DNA from: MED-G105 sp039814575
GTDB lineage: Bacteria > Pseudomonadota > Alphaproteobacteria > Caulobacterales > Parvularculaceae
Direction of reading: 5' to 3'
Length of the DNA stretch: 64,000 bases
Assembly (NCBI GenBank): GCA_039814575.1
Contig: JBCCAY010000003.1
Coordinates: 1-64,000, forward strand
Shown here: positions 1-7,399 of the stretch, one piece after another
How positions within the stretch are numbered: position 1 is the first letter of the stretch
Layout of the letters: each line of letters starts with the position of its first letter
Notes under the pieces: generated by a model
Databases searched by the model: none
What the model was told of the DNA's origin: nothing
Seen by the model: only the letters and a program-made list of their open reading frames with translations
Program-made: the position numbers and the translations under genes

Positions 1-129
1 TGGCTCGGGCGATGCAGACGCCTTGCCAAAGACTGGGAGAAAACTATCGCCTCATCAGAGGCCTGGATGCTCATCGCAGCAATCAGAAGGACCTCACGAA
101 AACTCGCAAGAGACGGCTATCAATTTTGA
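1..129 (+). CDS. IS5-family transposase, C-terminal fragment (cut by window edge)
   Basis: Frame 1 is open from the first base to a TGA at 127-129 and encodes 42 residues beginning WLGRCRRLAKDWEKT and containing SSEAWMLIAAIRR. This is the typical C-terminal end of DDE transposases of the IS5 family (IS427/IS1031-like), which catalyse cut-and-paste movement. The catalytic residues lie outside the window, so intactness cannot be judged. It reads towards the convergent dehydrogenase gene. Confidence 0.8.
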   Translation, partial: WLGRCRRLAKDWEKTIASSEAWMLIAAIRRTSRKLARDGYQF

Positions 130-140
130 TTCAGACTCTT
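1..140 (+). mobile_element. Right end of an IS5-family insertion sequence
   Basis: The transposase tail is followed directly by GATTCAGACTC at 128-138, overlapping the stop codon. This is a plausible right terminal inverted repeat because IS5-family elements usually end within tens of bases of the transposase stop. The left end is outside the window, so the repeat and target duplication cannot be confirmed and the boundary at about 140 is inferred. Confidence 0.5.
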
Positions 141-228
141 GGATGTGTAACTATGTCAAAAAGAGATGCTGCCTGTGGATCGTTCGAGATAGCGAGTTTC
201 GCCACAAGCGAATCGGTACGTCCGGCCC

Positions 229-1218
229 TCAGCTGCCGAGGCCCACAATAATCCGATCCGGCGGCTTATGGCCGTCAGCGAACATTTTGATGTTGATGAG
301 CACCCGCTCACCCATCTCAATGCGGCTTTCCTCCGTCGCGGAGGCCATATGCGGCAGCAAGACGACGTTCGGCGCCGCCATGAGTTTTTCGTTGGGTTCG
401 TGTTCGCGCTCAAAAACGTCGAGCCCCGCGCCGGCGAGACGGCCTTCAGCGATCATCGTCGCTAACGCTTCTTCGTCGATAATGTCGCCGCGCGAGACGT
501 TCACCACATAAGCGTGCGGCGGCATCAGGCTGAGGCGGCGGCGCGACAGGAGGTGATAGGTCGCCGGGGTATGCGGACAATTGACCGAAACAATGTCCAT
601 ATGCGCCAACATCTGGTCGAGGCTGTCCCAATACGTCGCTTGCAGATCGTCCTCGACATGCGGATTAATCGGGTGGCGGTTATGATAATGGATCGATAGG
701 CCGAACGAACGGGCTCTTACCGCGATCGCCTGCCCAACGCGGCCAAGGCCGATAATGCCGAGCTTCTTGCCGCGCACGCGTTTGCCGAGCATCCAAGTGG
801 GCGACCAGCCTTTGAAGCGGCCTTCTTCCAACGCTTTGACGCCTTCGACGAGGCGGCGCGGCACGGCGAGAATGAGCGACATCGCCATATCGGCGGCGTC
901 TTCGGCGAGCACCGAGGGCGTGTTAGTGACGGTGACGCCTTTCTCGGCGGCGGCCGCAACATGGATATGATCAACGCCGGCGCCGAAATTCGCGATCAGC
1001 TTCGTGCGGGGGCCGGCGTTTTTGAAAAACGTCGCGTCGAGGCGGTCGCCAAGGGTCGCCGCGATGACGTCATGGGAATGCGTTAGCGCCAAGAGGTCTT
1101 CATTCGATAAGGGCGCGTCGTCAGCGTTGAACGTCGTGTCGAACAAGTCGGCGAGCCGCGCCTCGATGGGGGCGGGCAATTTTCGCGTAACGGCGACTTT
1201 GAGCGTGTTCTTCGACAT
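229..1218 (-). CDS. D-isomer-specific 2-hydroxyacid dehydrogenase (glyoxylate/hydroxypyruvate reductase-like)
   Basis: A 329-residue protein of normal family length. It should reduce a 2-keto acid such as glyoxylate or hydroxypyruvate with NAD(P)H in the cytoplasm. The Rossmann motif GLGRVG is at 157-162. The catalytic set is visible: Arg243 in VSRGD, Glu272, and His290 in LLPHMAS. The dinucleotide domain is inserted between halves of the catalytic domain as usual. It is divergent from the SH3 protein gene and convergent with the IS tail. Substrate is not readable from sequence; D-glycerate dehydrogenase (GyaR-like) is the best guess. Confidence 0.85.
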   Translation of the reverse strand: MSKNTLKVAVTRKLPAPIEARLADLFDTTFNADDAPLSNEDLLALTHSHDVIAATLGDRLDATFFKNAGPRTKLIANFGAGVDHIHVAAAAEKGVTVTNTPSVLAEDAADMAMSLILAVPRRLVEGVKALEEGRFKGWSPTWMLGKRVRGKKLGIIGLGRVGQAIAVRARSFGLSIHYHNRHPINPHVEDDLQATYWDSLDQMLAHMDIVSVNCPHTPATYHLLSRRRLSLMPPHAYVVNVSRGDIIDEEALATMIAEGRLAGAGLDVFEREHEPNEKLMAAPNVVLLPHMASATEESRIEMGERVLINIKMFADGHKPPDRIIVGLGS

Positions 1219-1284
1219 GGGCGCGAGAGATCGATGCTTTCGTGGTTAACCGGGTGTTAACACGCCCTGGCCCAGAAACCAGAG

Positions 1285-2010
1285 GTGTTTGTGAGATCTT
1301 TGTTTTCGTTGCCGTTTATGTTTCTCCCCAGATTCTTAATTCGATCTTTTGTCGCGATATTAGCGGCGATTTCAGCGCTCATCGCCGCTGTTTCGCCGCC
1401 CGTGTTCGCCCGATCGGACGACGCCCAATCCCACCCGATGGCGGCCACCGGGGCGTCGCCAGTTCCTGTAAAAGTTTCTGTAGAAGTTTCTGCACAAGTT
1501 TCTGAACCTGTTTCCGGGGCGGCTGAAACGCCGGTGCGCACGGATACCTATTCGGGATATCCAGTGCCGCGCTTCGTTGCTGCGAAAGGGCGCCGCACCA
1601 ATTGTCGCCAGGGACCAAGCCTCGCGCACGCGATTGCTTTCACCTTTCAACGACCGGGCGTGCCGTTGCTGGTGGTGGCGGAGTCCAAAGATCACTGGCG
1701 CAAAGTGCGTGACGCCGCTGGCGATGAGTGTTGGGTATACCATACGACAATCACCAAGCAGTCGCATGTGGTTGTTTTGGATGCGGTGACGCTTCGGGCG
1801 TCGCGGTCGACCGACGCCGCGGTGCGCGCCCATCTGGCGCCGGGCGTTTTTGTGCGGTTAGAAAAAACGGCGACAGACGCCGCCGGCGCGCGCTGGCTGC
1901 TGCTGTCGACGTCTGAAGCGCGGGGTTGGGCGCCGGCGGATCGACGCCTTTGGGGCGCGGACCCATCGCATTCGGTATTGGCCTCAAGCGCCTCTTCGGA
2001 GCCTTCTTGA
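1285..2010 (+). CDS. Exported protein with two bacterial SH3 domains
   Basis: The N-terminus is hydrophobic (about residues 12-42, ending VFA-R), a signal peptide or anchor. It is followed by a Pro/Val/Ser/Ala-rich linker and two SH3-like modules at about 97-157 and 162-222, each with paired Trp/Gly positions (CWVYH, GWAPADRR). Such SH3_4 proteins are periplasmic and often bind cell-wall peptides; the actual role is unknown. The start is unsure: GTG at 1285, GTG at 1291 (AGAGG lies 5 nt upstream, better spacing) or ATG at 1318. The linker is encoded by a 12-bp tandem repeat. Confidence 0.7.
   Translation: MFVRSLFSLPFMFLPRFLIRSFVAILAAISALIAAVSPPVFARSDDAQSHPMAATGASPVPVKVSVEVSAQVSEPVSGAAETPVRTDTYSGYPVPRFVAAKGRRTNCRQGPSLAHAIAFTFQRPGVPLLVVAESKDHWRKVRDAAGDECWVYHTTITKQSHVVVLDAVTLRASRSTDAAVRAHLAPGVFVRLEKTATDAAGARWLLLSTSEARGWAPADRRLWGADPSHSVLASSASSEPS
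1462..1515 (+). repeat. 12-bp tandem repeat inside the SH3 protein linker
   Basis: Four and a half units of a 12-mer of the type GTTTCTGnannn start at 1462, 1474, 1486, 1498 and 1510. They are in frame and encode repeated V-S/P-x-x tetrapeptides (PVKVSVEVSAQVSEPVS). Copy number could vary without breaking the frame. Confidence 0.8.
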
Positions 2011-2404
2011 TCGGGCGATGGCGGATCGGCGGATGCGTCAATCGTCACTTTGTATTGCAGATGCTTTAACTGATGCTGCGGTGCCGGATTGACCGCGCGC
2101 CCTGTCGCCTCTACCTACGGCGTTCATACTCGCCGGGCCTCTGCGCATTCGGCGTCGATCGCGCCGACAGACGCTTTCACCCTTTGATTTGTTCTTGCAG
2201 ATCATTTGGCGAGCCACGTTCGGCGGGGGCTTTGCTCGCGGGCGGCCTTTTAGAACGACGCTCCTCATGCGAAAGAGCCTTCTAGCATGCCATTTGGGCG
2301 CCGAGAGCGGCGCGTCTTTGGCGACAATCTGAACGGCGCACTTCTGACTGGCGCATCTTTAAACGGCGCAATGAAGGCGAAATCAAAAGCGACCAAAAGC
2401 GACA
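2011..2404. other. 394-bp gap between the SH3 gene and fabA
   Basis: No convincing gene. The last part holds a 42-codon open frame (2287-2415, plus strand) ending inside the fabA start region, with repeated NGALL/TGASL/NGAMK units. I did not find a clear promoter or a fatty-acid regulator site by eye. A minus-strand open frame at 2038-2268 is Arg-rich and resembles nothing. Confidence 0.5.
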
Positions 2405-2929
2405 ATGACCGGTAAATCGAGTTATTCACGAGACGAATTATTAGAATGCGGCTATCACGGGCTACGCGGGCCTGGTTCGGCGCAATTGCCTGTTCCGCCG
2501 ATGTTGATGTTCGATCGCGTGACCGCCATCGAAAAAACCGGCGGCGCTTATGACAAGGGCCAGATCGTCGCTGAATTGGATATCCATCCCGATCTATGGT
2601 TCTTTGAATGCCATTTCCCCGGCGATCCGGTGATGCCTGGATGCTTAGGCCTCGACGCCCTGTGGCAGTTGATCGGCTTTTATTTGACGTGGTTGGAGTT
2701 TCCGGGACGCGGCCGCGCCCTCGGCGCCAAAGAGATTAAGTTCGGCGGCATGGTCACGCCGTCGGTGAGCCTTGTGCGTTATGAAATCGATATTCGGCGC
2801 ACGATGGGCAAGCCGATGGCGCTCGGCATCGCTGACGGTAAACTTTTTGCGGACGATAAACTGATTTACGAAGCCAAAGATTTGCGGGTCGGCTTATTTT
2901 CGGACGAGCAATTGGCGGGCGGCCTCTAG
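2405..2929 (+). CDS. fabA: 3-hydroxydecanoyl-ACP dehydratase/isomerase
   Basis: A 174-residue hot-dog-fold enzyme that dehydrates 3-hydroxydecanoyl-ACP and isomerises trans-2- to cis-3-decenoyl-ACP, the branch point to unsaturated fatty acids. The active-site His70 (ECHFPGDPVMPG) and Asp84 (LGLDALWQ) fall at the same positions as in E. coli FabA. It is the first gene of fabA-fabB-small ORF-fabI. No strong ribosome binding site precedes the ATG, so coupling to an upstream short frame is possible. Confidence 0.96.
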   Translation: MTGKSSYSRDELLECGYHGLRGPGSAQLPVPPMLMFDRVTAIEKTGGAYDKGQIVAELDIHPDLWFFECHFPGDPVMPGCLGLDALWQLIGFYLTWLEFPGRGRALGAKEIKFGGMVTPSVSLVRYEIDIRRTMGKPMALGIADGKLFADDKLIYEAKDLRVGLFSDEQLAGGL

Positions 2930-3018
2930 CGACTTTTGCTGGGGACGCCGGCCTTTGTCGTCGACGCCGCGAGTCAGAGACCCCTTAAGCCGAAGCGGCG
3001 ACAAAACCGAGGTATGAC

Positions 3019-4236
3019 ATGAGAAGAGTGGCGATCACCGGAATGGGCGTAGTCTCCTCGATCGGCAATTCCGTCGATGCGGTCGCTGATTCTTTAAGAG
3101 CTGCGCGATCAGGCGTTTCTTCATCGGAGATGTTTCGCGACAAGGGGTTTAAGTGCCTTGTCGAGGCCCGTCCCGATTTGGACATTGAGACTGTTCTCGA
3201 TCGCCGCACGCGTCGGTTCATGGGCGAAGGCGCTGGCTGGAATTACATCGCCATGGCCGAGGCGATCGAGATGGCGGGGCTTGCGCCTGACGAAATCAGC
3301 CATCCGATGACGGGAATAATTATGGGGTCCGGTGGGCCGTCGACCCGCGCCATTGTCGAAGCCGCCGACAAAAACCGCGATACGGGCGGCACCAAAAAAA
3401 TCGGCCCGACTATTGTCCCTAAGGCGATGTCGTCGACGAATTCTGCGACGCTGGCGACGACGTTTAAAGTCCTTGGCGTCAATTATTCGATCTCTTCAGC
3501 CTGCGCCACGTCCGTCCATTGCATCGGCGCGGCCGCCGAACAGATCATGTGGGGCAAGCAAGACGTAATGTTCGCCGGCGGCGGCGAAGAGCTCGACTGG
3601 ACCATGGCGAACCTTTTTGACGCCATGGGCGCTATGGCGACCGCCTATAACGACACGCCGCAAACCGCGAGCCGCGCCTATGACAAGAACCGCGACGGGT
3701 TCGTCATCGCCGGCGGCGCCGGCGTTGTCGTTTTGGAGGAGATGGAACGGGCGAAAGCGCGCGGCGCGACGATCCTCGGCGAGCTTGTTGGGTATTACGC
3801 CAACTCCGACGGCGACGACATGGTCCAATTGAACGGCGAAGGCGCCGTGCGATGCATGCGCGGGGCCTTGGAAACTGTCCGCCAGCCGATTGATTATGTG
3901 AACACCCACGGCACGTCGACGCCAATCGGCGATTCGAAGGAAACCGCTGCGCTGCGAGAGGTGTTCGGTGCCAATTTGCCGCCCTTCTCGTCGACCAAGT
4001 CGCTGACCGGCCATTCGCTTGGCGCTGTCGGCGCGCAAGAGACGGTGTATGGATTGATCATGATGCGTGACCAATTCTTATGTGAGAGCGCGCATATTGA
4101 GGAGCTTGACCCTGAGTTTGAGGGCTTGCCGATCGTGCGCGAACGCATCGACAACGCAAAGATCGATTGCTTCCTCACAAATTCGTTCGGTTTTGGCGGG
4201 ACCAATGGCTGCCTTGTCATCGCCCGCTGCGATTAA
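3019..4236 (+). CDS. fabB: 3-oxoacyl-ACP synthase I
   Basis: A 405-residue KAS I that elongates acyl-ACPs with malonyl-ACP, including cis-3-decenoyl-ACP made by FabA. The thiolase-fold triad is visible: Cys162 (SSACATS), His297 (NTHGTST) and His332 (TGHSLGAVG), one residue off the E. coli numbering. CGAGGT at 3008-3013 is a well-spaced ribosome binding site for ATG 3019. It lies 89 nt after fabA, the usual FabA-FabB pairing. Confidence 0.97.
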   Translation: MRRVAITGMGVVSSIGNSVDAVADSLRAARSGVSSSEMFRDKGFKCLVEARPDLDIETVLDRRTRRFMGEGAGWNYIAMAEAIEMAGLAPDEISHPMTGIIMGSGGPSTRAIVEAADKNRDTGGTKKIGPTIVPKAMSSTNSATLATTFKVLGVNYSISSACATSVHCIGAAAEQIMWGKQDVMFAGGGEELDWTMANLFDAMGAMATAYNDTPQTASRAYDKNRDGFVIAGGAGVVVLEEMERAKARGATILGELVGYYANSDGDDMVQLNGEGAVRCMRGALETVRQPIDYVNTHGTSTPIGDSKETAALREVFGANLPPFSSTKSLTGHSLGAVGAQETVYGLIMMRDQFLCESAHIEELDPEFEGLPIVRERIDNAKIDCFLTNSFGFGGTNGCLVIARCD

Positions 4237-4257
4237 GCCCATCACGCGCAATCCTGG

Positions 4258-4455
4258 ATGTGCGCCGTGAGCGCGCTGTCCGGCGACGCAGGGGCGCTGA
4301 TCTCGGCGTTCATTATCGCCTGCCTGGGAACCGGGTGGTTCGCTTATGTCCTGCGCGGCCTTAAAAACCTCTCGGCAAGTGCGCGCTATGGGCTTTACTG
4401 TTTGATTTGGCTCGCCTATTTCGTTCTCGCCTGGATCTTAGCGACACGCCTTTAG
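4258..4455 (+). CDS. Small two-helix membrane protein, unknown function
   Basis: A 65-residue open frame starting 21 nt after fabB with two hydrophobic stretches, about residues 12-32 (ALISAFIIACLGTGWFAYVL) and 43-62 (YGLYCLIWLAYFVLAWILA). Position between fabB and fabI on the same strand suggests co-transcription. I do not recognise a family. The ribosome binding site is weak, so the start may differ. Confidence 0.5.
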   Translation: MCAVSALSGDAGALISAFIIACLGTGWFAYVLRGLKNLSASARYGLYCLIWLAYFVLAWILATRL

Positions 4456-4556
4456 CCCCCGCGCGTTCAGGGCGAGGACTTTAGGGCGCATGGCTTAAGG
4501 GCGCTTAACTGTAAAGCGAATTGGGGCGTTAGAGCGTTGGAGGAACCAAAACGACT

Positions 4557-5378
4557 ATGACGGAAAAGGACGAGTTTCCTAAAGGTGCATTGATGGCCGG
4601 TAAGCGCGGTCTTATCATGGGCGTCGCCAACAAGAACTCCATCGCTTGGTCGATCGCGCAACAATTGCATGCGCAAGGCGCCGAGCTCGCTTTCACCTAC
4701 ATCAATGAATCAATGGAGCGGCGGGTGCGCCCATTGGCTGAGAGCCTGTCCGCGCCGCTGATCTTAAAGTGCGATGTCACCGATGACGGCGATATGGACA
4801 AAGCCTTCGCCACAATAAAAGAGTCCTGGGGCGGCTTAGATTTTCTCGTGCATTCAATTGCGTTCACCGATCGCAGCGAGCTTGAAGGGTCATTCGTGCA
4901 CGGTACGTCTCGTCAAAACTTTAAAGACACGATGGATATTTCCGCGTTTTCTTTTGTTGACGCGGCGGCGCGCGCCTCGAAATTGATGAATCGCGGCGGG
5001 TCGATGATCACTCTAACCTATCTCGGCAGTGAGCGGACGATCCCGAATTATAATGTCATGGGCGTTGCGAAAGCGGCGCTTGAAGCTTCCACGCGATATA
5101 TCGCGCGTGATTTAGGCCCCGAGGGCTTGCGCGTGAATGCGATATCCGCCGGTCCGGTGAAGACCCTCGCAGCGGCCGGCATTTCGTCGGGTCGCCATAT
5201 GTTCCAGTTTAACCGCGACGTGGCGCCAATGCGCGAAGACACCGATGTTAAAGGCGTCGCCGGCGCGGCGCTCTATCTGTTGTCGGATCTCGGCGCGTCG
5301 TGCACTGGCGAAGTTCTGCACGTGGATGCTGGTTTTCATATTGTCGGCATGCCGGATGCGTCGCCCGATAAGGGCTAA
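4557..5378 (+). CDS. fabI: Enoyl-ACP reductase (NADH)
   Basis: A 273-residue SDR-fold enzyme that reduces trans-2-enoyl-ACP, the last step of each elongation cycle and the target of triclosan-type inhibitors. The FabI-type nucleotide motif GVANKNSIAW is at 22-31, and the active-site Tyr155, Tyr165 and Lys172 match the E. coli Y146/Y156/K163 pattern. GGAGGA at 4539-4544 supports ATG 4557; ATG 4593 (MAGKRGLI) is the family-typical alternative. It closes the fab cluster. Confidence 0.95.
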   Translation: MTEKDEFPKGALMAGKRGLIMGVANKNSIAWSIAQQLHAQGAELAFTYINESMERRVRPLAESLSAPLILKCDVTDDGDMDKAFATIKESWGGLDFLVHSIAFTDRSELEGSFVHGTSRQNFKDTMDISAFSFVDAAARASKLMNRGGSMITLTYLGSERTIPNYNVMGVAKAALEASTRYIARDLGPEGLRVNAISAGPVKTLAAAGISSGRHMFQFNRDVAPMREDTDVKGVAGAALYLLSDLGASCTGEVLHVDAGFHIVGMPDASPDKG

Positions 5379-5494
5379 ACGCCTGATACCAAGCTGTATT
5401 GACGTCACCGGTCACATTCCAAAGCCGGCCTTGATTTTCAAGGACGCGCCTTGCGCATGCGTGGTTCAGAGTTAATGCAGTGTCGTATGGGGCG

Positions 5495-7048
5495 CTATGG
5501 CCTCGACGTTTCATCCAGCGCTTTGATAAGAGCGCCGGACGTTTCATAGCACTCCAATCGGTGCGTCATCGGCTCCAGCTGCAATAAGATCCCGTGACCG
5601 CTCGTTTTCCGCCGGATGCTAGGCTGCTCCGCGCTGACGTCGTCTCCGGGCTGTGGACGCGCCAAATCTTGCGCCATCGTTTTTAGAGCCGGGTTATTCT
5701 CCAGCCCTGTGTGCAATGTTTTCATCAGGTCGTCATTGTCGAATCGCCGACCGCCATAAACCGTCGCGGCAGCTCGTGCGATATCCGTCCTGTCGACGGC
5801 GGTCCTCAAAAGGCGGGCCAATGCGTTATGGCCAATGACGGCGCCGGCGTCATTAAGGCGGGTTGTCCAGTCATCGACGCCCGCGAGCACCGCGCCGCGT
5901 ACACCGCCGCCACGCCGTCCGCGACCGCTTGACGAGGTTTGTCCTAACACCAGGCGCGCTGCGATAGCTTGGGCTTCGTTAAGGCCGACGACGACCGCCG
6001 GCGTCGTCAGCGCCCTTTGTGCGAACGCCTCAATCGCCGAAATAATGTCCTCTTCGGAGGATAGCGCGGTAGACCGCCCAAAGCCCGGACGGAAGAGAAA
6101 AAACGGGCAATAACCACGACGAACGAGATCACGCGCGAACCGCTCTGGCGGGGGAGCCGCGTCAAATAGGCCGTGTAGGATCAAAACTGGCGTGCCGCCG
6201 GTTTCGCCCATTTTGCGATAGTGTAAGCTCGCGGCAGGCGACTTAATATCAATCACTCTTTCGCCGAGACCGAGTGTGGCCGTGCGCTCCGTTAAGGGTA
6301 AATCATCGGGCTGTGCGGCGATCAGCGCAGCGATCTTTAGGGTTGCATCCGTAATATTGTCGCTCGCCAGTTTCTTCACGATATTGTGAATCTGGCTCGT
6401 TACTGTCGATTTTTGCACATTTCGATCAATGGCGATCTGCTGCGCCGTGCGCCGATCAATAATGCCTTCAACGACCGACATTTCGCTTGCGGACAATCGA
6501 TAGTGGGCTTTGATCGCCGCTCTAAGGGGCGGCGACAGCTGCAAGCGTTGCACGGCGAGGCGAAAGCGTGGCGCTTCGTCAACGTCCGCGAGGCGACGCA
6601 GCGCTGCTGGATATAGTCGTCCGTCAGCTGCGTAAAAGTTCACGAGCGTCACGTCGGCTTCCGCTTGAAGCTTTTCGAGCGCTTTCTCGCCGCCTTCAAG
6701 GCGGTCCCCAAGGGTTTCACCGGCGCGCGCTCCGAAGAACACTTGCACGTCGGGTGGTGCTGACACGATGGCGAGTGCACCGTCGAGTACCGCAGCCATG
6801 GCGCGTACGGATGAGTTTGCGGGGCCTTTGGCTCCTTTGGCGCCGCCTGTCTGTTCGCCTTCGCGCAGCAGCGCCTCTAACGAGCGACGGAAAATTTCAG
6901 CGTCGGGCGCACGCGTGGTTAATGCTTCCGCCAATCGCTTAAGGAGCGTTGACGGGCCTGCAACGTCGGCGTCGAACTGCGCCGCCGTTTCGGAAAAGCC
7001 TTGTTCGCCGTTTTGCGGCGCTTGTGGGTCGTCGGATGAAGTCGCCAT
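5495..7048 (-). CDS. LuxR-type regulator fused to an alpha/beta-hydrolase domain with a missing nucleophile
   Basis: About 517 residues from ATG 7048 (a TTG at 7060 is possible). An N-terminal domain of unknown type (1-170) is followed by a LuxR/GerE helix-turn-helix at about 179-241 (LSASEMSVVEGI, RTAQQIAIDRNVQKSTVTSQI). The C-terminal half is an alpha/beta-hydrolase fold with the oxyanion HG at 292-293 (LILHGLFD) and a late His496. Where the nucleophile elbow GxSxG should be there is GLNEA, so Asn357 replaces Ser. I infer a ligand-sensing pseudo-hydrolase controlling DNA binding. The gene stands alone, convergent with fabI, and has an FNR-type box upstream. Confidence 0.75.
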   Translation of the reverse strand: MATSSDDPQAPQNGEQGFSETAAQFDADVAGPSTLLKRLAEALTTRAPDAEIFRRSLEALLREGEQTGGAKGAKGPANSSVRAMAAVLDGALAIVSAPPDVQVFFGARAGETLGDRLEGGEKALEKLQAEADVTLVNFYAADGRLYPAALRRLADVDEAPRFRLAVQRLQLSPPLRAAIKAHYRLSASEMSVVEGIIDRRTAQQIAIDRNVQKSTVTSQIHNIVKKLASDNITDATLKIAALIAAQPDDLPLTERTATLGLGERVIDIKSPAASLHYRKMGETGGTPVLILHGLFDAAPPPERFARDLVRRGYCPFFLFRPGFGRSTALSSEEDIISAIEAFAQRALTTPAVVVGLNEAQAIAARLVLGQTSSSGRGRRGGGVRGAVLAGVDDWTTRLNDAGAVIGHNALARLLRTAVDRTDIARAAATVYGGRRFDNDDLMKTLHTGLENNPALKTMAQDLARPQPGDDVSAEQPSIRRKTSGHGILLQLEPMTHRLECYETSGALIKALDETSRP

Positions 7049-7178
7049 GTGACAAGCCAATAATCATCATCGCGCGATTTGTCATCTAGGCGTGACGATT
7101 AGATTCGTCGGTTTTTTAAATTAAGTCCGTAGAAAGAAAAATACTGCGTTGCAAGGTGATGGCGAGTACGCCATTTAA

Positions 7179-7192
7179 TTGATTGTGATCAA
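7179..7192. promoter_or_regulatory. FNR/FixK/Anr-type box
   Basis: TTGATTGTGATCAA is a perfect match to the TTGAT-N4-ATCAA consensus bound by FNR/FixK/Anr proteins. It lies about 130 nt before the ATG of the minus-strand LuxR-hydrolase gene and downstream of the pnp terminator, so that gene is the only sensible target. Binding and the effect (activation or repression) are inferred. Confidence 0.55.
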
Positions 7193-7310
7193 GAAAAACG
7201 TGTCCGGATATAGACCGGCGTCCATTTATGCATCCTTGTCCATATTATTCATCGTAATGGCGATCAGTCCTTTCGAATCAACCGTTAATCGCTACACGTT
7301 CTGAAAAGAA

Positions 7311-7340
7311 AAGGCGCTGTTTCGCGAAAAACAGCGCCTT
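7311..7340 (-). terminator. Rho-independent terminator of pnp
   Basis: A perfect 12-bp stem (AAGGCGCTGTTT, 7311-7322, with AAACAGCGCCTT, 7329-7340) and a 6-nt loop, followed on the minus strand by TTCTTTTC. It lies 60 nt past the pnp stop codon. Confidence 0.9.
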
Positions 7341-7399
7341 TATCACTTTGTGTCGCGCCGGCGTTCGCTGGTGCGATGATCGGTTGATGCGAACCCGTC

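Larger units (their letters stand above)
7049..7399. other. 351-bp gap between the LuxR-hydrolase gene and pnp
   Basis: No gene. It holds the FNR/FixK-like palindrome at 7179-7192 in the upstream region of the LuxR-hydrolase gene and the pnp terminator at 7311-7341. The part between 7061 and 7300 is AT-richer than its surroundings, as expected for a promoter region. Confidence 0.7.

Noticed and set aside
2038..2268. 76-codon minus-strand frame upstream of fabA
   Set aside because: Arg/Lys-rich, no ribosome binding site and no resemblance to Irr or other regulators sometimes found beside fabA.
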